Of a stretch of DNA of 64,000 bases, positions 60,892 through 64,000 are shown piece by piece. Source of the stretch: Flavobacterium hydrophilum (lineage in GTDB: Bacteria; Bacteroidota; Bacteroidia; Flavobacteriales; Flavobacteriaceae); contig NZ_QJHL01000009.1 in NCBI RefSeq assembly GCF_003202405.1, positions 1 to 64,000 on the forward strand. The letters are read 5' to 3'. The translations under genes and the position numbers were made by a program. Below the pieces are notes generated by a model. The model saw only the letters and a program-made list of their open reading frames with translations. It searched no databases and was not told where the DNA came from. Numbering within the stretch: the first letter of the stretch is position 1; every line of letters starts with the position of its first letter.

Positions 60892-61389
60892 GAGTTACAC
60901 AAAGGATACACAGAGTTTCACAAAGTGTTTATAAATCTTTTTATATTGTTTTTTAAAATTTTTGAATCAAAATTAATAAGAAGGCCTAATGGATAATTGC
61001 CAAGTTTTAAATAGGTCAATATCTGCGCAAAATGTACATCCGTAAAAGCTTCAACAGTTTTCAACTCAATCACAATTGTATTCTCAATCAGTAAATCAAT
61101 TCTATATCCATGATCAAGTTTGATATCTTTATAAATTATTGGTAAGATTTTTTCTTTTTCAACGATCAAACCAGAATTTACAATTTCATAAAATAAACAT
61201 TCTTGATAGGCTGATTCCAATAAACCCGGACCAAGCTGTTTGTGAACTTCAATAGCTAAACCAATAATTTTATATGTAATTGCATCTAATTTATTACGAG
61301 ATTCATTGTTTTCTTCAAACATTTAAAGGCGTGTAAAATAAATAACTTTGTGAATCTTGGAGTATATCTTTGCGAATCTTTGTGGAATA
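60892..61389 (-). mobile_element. Short element: GxxExxY gene between degenerate CACAAAG inverted repeats
   Basis: The left end (60893-60942: TATTTCGCAGAGTTACACAA onward) and the reverse complement of the right end (TTATTCCACAAAGATTCGCA onward, 61389 down to about 61340) align over about 45-50 bp with shared TTCACAAAG, CACAAAG and ATA-AC spacing. Each end consists of degenerate copies of an about 12-bp unit built on CACAAAG. The ORF fills the interior. No transposase is encoded and no target duplication could be defined. Confidence 0.45.
60918..61322 (-). CDS. GxxExxY protein (PD-(D/E)XK_3 family)
   Basis: 134 residues. The name-giving motif G-P-G-L-L-E-S-A-Y is present, followed by the PD-(D/E)XK-like core: DLLIENTIVIELKTVE, with D at DLL, E at IEL and K in LKT, then FTDVHFAQILTYLKLGNYPLGLLINF. 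This is a nuclease-like fold of unknown role, extremely common and often multi-copy in Bacteroidota. It is flanked by inverted repeats, suggesting it is mobile or mobilised. Confidence 0.88.
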   Translation of the reverse strand: MFEENNESRNKLDAITYKIIGLAIEVHKQLGPGLLESAYQECLFYEIVNSGLIVEKEKILPIIYKDIKLDHGYRIDLLIENTIVIELKTVEAFTDVHFAQILTYLKLGNYPLGLLINFDSKILKNNIKRFINTL

Positions 61390-61390
61390 A

Positions 61391-62209
61391 CTACAATACT
61401 AACGGCACTTTTCTAAATTCATCTTCTTCAGTGCTTTCGATTCCTAACGCTTTGTAGATATAATAGAAGGTAGACAAGATTTCTGGTTTTCCATCAATTA
61501 AAGCAACATCATGTTCAAAATGTGCACTTGGTTTTCCGTCAGCAGTTAAAATAGTCCAGCCGTCTTTAAGCTGTTTGATGTTTTTGGTTCCCATGTTAAT
61601 CATAGGTTCAATAGCAACAACCATTCCTTCAACAAAAAGTTTTCCTCTTCCTTTCTTGCCATAATTTGGCATTTCAGGTGCTTCGTGCATTTTTTGTCCT
61701 AAACCATGACCTACTAATTCACGTACTACTCCGTATCCATGAGATTCTGTATATTTCTGAATTGCATTTCCAACATCTTCAACGCGGTTTCCGGCTTTAA
61801 ATTCTCTGATTCCTACGTAAAGGGATTCTTTGGTTACCTGCAAAAGCTTTTTGGTTTCCGGTGCAACTTCTCCAATTTCAAAACTATAGGCATGATCTCC
61901 ATGATAGCCATTTTTGAAAGCACCGCAATCTACTGAGATAACATCTCCATTTTGCAAAGGTGTATTGTTCGGAATTCCGTGAACAACCTGAGCATTCGGA
62001 CTCATACAAAGTGAATTCGGGAAATCATACAAGCCAAGAAAACTTGGAACCGCACCGTGATCACGAATAAATTCTTCGGCTAATTTGTCAAGATATAATG
62101 TAGTAACTCCTTCTTTTATTTCAGAAGCAATCATTCCTAATGTTTTTGATACGATCAAAGCACTTTCGCGCATTAATTCGATTTCCTCACGGGTTTTTTG
62201 GATAATCAT
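61391..62209 (-). CDS. map: Methionine aminopeptidase, type I
   Basis: 272 residues from the ATG at 62209; an upstream in-frame ATG at 62233 is less likely. All five metal ligands are present: D in SVDCGAFKNGYHGDHAYSF (two Asp), H in VGHGLGQKMHEAPEM, E in VAIEPMIN and E in AHFEHDVAL. Type Ia without an N-terminal extension. Removes the starting Met from nascent proteins. The element at 60892-61389 lies immediately downstream. Confidence 0.95.
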   Translation of the reverse strand: MIIQKTREEIELMRESALIVSKTLGMIASEIKEGVTTLYLDKLAEEFIRDHGAVPSFLGLYDFPNSLCMSPNAQVVHGIPNNTPLQNGDVISVDCGAFKNGYHGDHAYSFEIGEVAPETKKLLQVTKESLYVGIREFKAGNRVEDVGNAIQKYTESHGYGVVRELVGHGLGQKMHEAPEMPNYGKKGRGKLFVEGMVVAIEPMINMGTKNIKQLKDGWTILTADGKPSAHFEHDVALIDGKPEILSTFYYIYKALGIESTEEDEFRKVPLVL

Positions 62210-62396
62210 ATTTTTCAGATTTTCAGTTCGCAAAAGTACAATTTTAATCTTATTTTTTTAAAGTTGATTTTGAAATTAATTAGAACTAAAATTTCAATAT
62301 TTCATCTAAAAATCAAAGTCTCTGTTGAATTCTAACATTTTTTTAAATGTGCGTTTCAGAAAAAAGCCATAAATTAGTAGTAAAACGTTTGAAATT

Positions 62397-63650
62397 ATGG
62401 AAACTATTATAGATCAGGATATAGTCAAAATGCAGGCTCTTAAAAGAATGAAGAGAAATGCTTTGGCACTTTTGGGTGTAGCAGTACTTCTGTTTATAAT
62501 TGCGATTTATTTTAAAATTCCGATGCTACAGGCTTTTAGTGAAGCAGCAATGGTAGGGGGAATTGCCGATTGGTTTGCAGTTGTGGCATTATTTCGTCAT
62601 CCGCTTGGAATCCCAATTTGGCATACAGCTATTATTCCAACTAAGAAAAATGAAATAGGGGAGAATCTGGGAAATTTTGTTTCTGAAGAGTTTCTTGATC
62701 GTGAAAAACTGGAAGGGAAACTAGATGAATTTAATTTGGCTTCAAAAGCTTCTGACTGGCTTTCGCAAGAAGAAAATGCAGACAATATCGCAAATGCAGT
62801 TGCCGTAAATGTTATTCCGGGAATATTAAAAGCTATTAAAGATGAAGATATAAAGAGATTCATTCAGGTTCAGTTTAAGGAAAAACTGGAAGGAGTCAAT
62901 TTTGGCAATTGGGTTGCAGTGGCATTAGAACCTTTGCAGAAAGGAGATTTGAAAGATCAAATGCTGACGAACCTTCTCGAAGTAATGAGCAGTGAGCTTA
63001 CTAACAACAAAGATTTGATTCGACAAAAAGTCAAGGCTTCAACTCCGTTTTTAAGTTTCGGGCTCGCTGACAAAAGTATTACTGAGGGTGTTTTTAACGG
63101 CTTGCAGGATTTTTTAAATGAAGCTAAAAATCCGGATAGCGAGGTACGCATCAAAATTGATGAATATATTTTTAATTTCCTTGAAAAAGTTAAAAACTCA
63201 GAGGAAATGAGAACTAAAATCAACGATATGATTTTAAATTTCGTTGGCAAAAAAGAAGTTCAGGATTATATTAATGGAATTTGGGATGAAATAAAATTGT
63301 CTATCACAACTGATTTGGAAAAAGGTGACGATTCTTCCATCAAAAAAAGTGTATCAAATTTAATTCAGGTTTTTGGAAATGGCCTTAAAGAAGATGCTGT
63401 TATGAGTAATAAAATCAATAATTTTATTAAAATCGATTTGCTTTCTGTTCTTATGAATAATAAAAAAGTAATTGGGGATTTAATTTCTTCAACTGTAAAA
63501 AGCTGGGATGGTAAAGAAGTTTCTGAAAAACTAGAATTGGAAATTGGAAAAGACCTTCAGTACATCAGAATTAACGGAACTTTAGTCGGCGGATTTATTG
63601 GACTTATAATTTATGGTGTTGAATGGACCTATCATTATTTTGTGATATGA
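62397..63650 (+). CDS. DUF445 family membrane protein
   Basis: 417 residues. Membrane segments near 22-38 and 398-413, at both ends, bracket a long helical cytoplasmic or periplasmic region. The conserved DUF445 start is present: EAAMVGGIADWFAVVALFRHPLGIPIWHTAIIP. DUF445/YjiN-type function is unknown. Followed by REP-like repeats, then a terminator. Confidence 0.9.
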   Translation: METIIDQDIVKMQALKRMKRNALALLGVAVLLFIIAIYFKIPMLQAFSEAAMVGGIADWFAVVALFRHPLGIPIWHTAIIPTKKNEIGENLGNFVSEEFLDREKLEGKLDEFNLASKASDWLSQEENADNIANAVAVNVIPGILKAIKDEDIKRFIQVQFKEKLEGVNFGNWVAVALEPLQKGDLKDQMLTNLLEVMSSELTNNKDLIRQKVKASTPFLSFGLADKSITEGVFNGLQDFLNEAKNPDSEVRIKIDEYIFNFLEKVKNSEEMRTKINDMILNFVGKKEVQDYINGIWDEIKLSITTDLEKGDDSSIKKSVSNLIQVFGNGLKEDAVMSNKINNFIKIDLLSVLMNNKKVIGDLISSTVKSWDGKEVSEKLELEIGKDLQYIRINGTLVGGFIGLIIYGVEWTYHYFVI

Positions 63651-63655
63651 TATAA

Positions 63656-63714
63656 TGTCAGGCTGAGCGGAGCCAAGCCATTTTTGTTCAATTATCCTTT
63701 GACTCCGCTCAGGA
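63656..63714. repeat. REP-like palindrome GTCAGGCTGAGCGGAG
   Basis: The left arm (63656-63676) and right arm GACTCCGCTCAGGATG (63701-63716 region) are inverted copies, like the palindrome at 17515-17577. The left arms agree at 19 of 22 bases and the right arms at about 14 of 16. Confidence 0.75.
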
Positions 63715-63738
63715 TGGAAGTTGACATAAAAAGCAAAA

Positions 63739-63764
63739 AGAGACAAATCCTAAAACTTGTCTCT
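63739..63764. terminator. Terminator between DUF445 and gpmI
   Basis: AGAGACAA (63739-63746) pairs with TTGTCTCT (63757-63764), between convergent genes. Confidence 0.75.
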
Positions 63765-63787
63765 CTTCTATTAAAAAAAGTGGTTTT

Positions 63788-64000
63788 CTATAATAATGAA
63801 TGACAAGTCATTGCTTCAGGCTGTGGAACGCCCATTAATTCTAAAATAGTTGGGGCAATATCGCCTAAAACACCATTTTGAATATTTTTTAACTCTTTAT
63901 CAACCAAAATAATTGGCACCGGATTTGTTGTGTGCGCTGTATTTGGACTTCCGTCAGGGTTAATCATCGTTTCGCAGTTTCCGTGATCGGCAATTACGAT
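63788..64000 (-). CDS. gpmI: 2,3-bisphosphoglycerate-independent phosphoglycerate mutase, C-terminal part
   Basis: The last 70 codons of a gene that runs off the window edge; stop TAG at 63788-63790 on the complement. IVIADHGNCETMINPDGSPN, TAHTTNPVPIILVD and VLGDIAPTILELMG are characteristic of the iPGM phosphatase domain, with D and H metal ligands in ADHGN and the His in TAHTTNPVP. Interconverts 3- and 2-phosphoglycerate in glycolysis. The start lies outside the window. Confidence 0.93.
   Translation of the reverse strand: MVIADHGNCETMINPDGSPNTAHTTNPVPIILVDKELKNIQNGVLGDIAPTILELMGVPQPEAMTCHSLL

Overview
The window comes from a Flavobacterium-like member of the Bacteroidota. The evidence is AT-rich DNA, promoters with the Bacteroidota -7 element TAnnTTTG instead of a sigma70 -10 box, A-rich leaders with few Shine-Dalgarno sites, marker families (DUF5103, DUF6370, DUF4202, GxxExxY, the ligase-associated repair operon) and several dispersed palindromic repeats of a type I recall from Flavobacterium genomes. 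No rRNA, tRNA, CRISPR array, prophage or insertion sequence with a transposase was seen.

Layout. 1-4.6 kb: an 8-bp tandem array, a DUF1508-like protein, a heptad-repeat lipoprotein, Kdo transferase (waaA), a sugar aminotransferase and a META-domain lipoprotein. 4.8-10.5 kb: nirB, nirD, DUF4202 and a NarX-like sensor kinase. 10.7-17.4 kb: housekeeping and regulatory genes (purT, DUF6370, a Crp-like regulator, pirin, YceI, fabD, DUF983, AraC). 17.6-31.2 kb: nitrate assimilation core, comprising a rubredoxin/sirohaem-reductase-like protein, a 1172-aa nitrate reductase fusion, an FNR-like regulator, an outer-membrane porin, an NrtA-NrtB-NrtD ABC transporter, a PAS protein and AmtB. 31.4-34.2 kb: an OmpA/coiled-coil pair and gene remnants. 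34.2-39.4 kb: a methyltransferase, a second NrtA-like protein, NarK and a NarL-like response regulator. 39.6-64 kb: mostly core genes (U32 peptidase, aspartate aminotransferase, desaturase, rsmG, alkaline phosphatase, pruA, the four-gene ligase-associated repair operon, apaG, SNF2 helicase, map, the end of gpmI).

How the genes work together. Nitrate would cross the outer membrane by the porin and the inner membrane by the ABC transporter or NarK. The cytoplasmic molybdenum fusion enzyme would reduce it to nitrite, perhaps with electrons from the rubredoxin protein, and NirBD would reduce nitrite to ammonium; AmtB takes up external ammonium. Two regulatory layers are visible: a nitrate-type two-component pair whose genes lie about 28 kb apart at the two ends of the region, and an FNR-like protein with all four candidate Fe-S cysteines.

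Main novelty. An interrupted palindrome TAMGTA-N4-TACKTA lies upstream of nirB, the nitrate reductase fusion/FNR divergon, the porin and narK, with a perfect extra copy upstream of narK. Its 4-bp spacer and the placement of G match FNR-type sites, so it is proposed as the operator of the FNR-like protein. A second, unrelated shared dyad (CTTAATCTANNTTAAG) precedes pirin and YceI at identical distance from their -7 boxes, near -41.5, next to a different Crp-family gene. All functional assignments come from reading the sequence; no database search was run.
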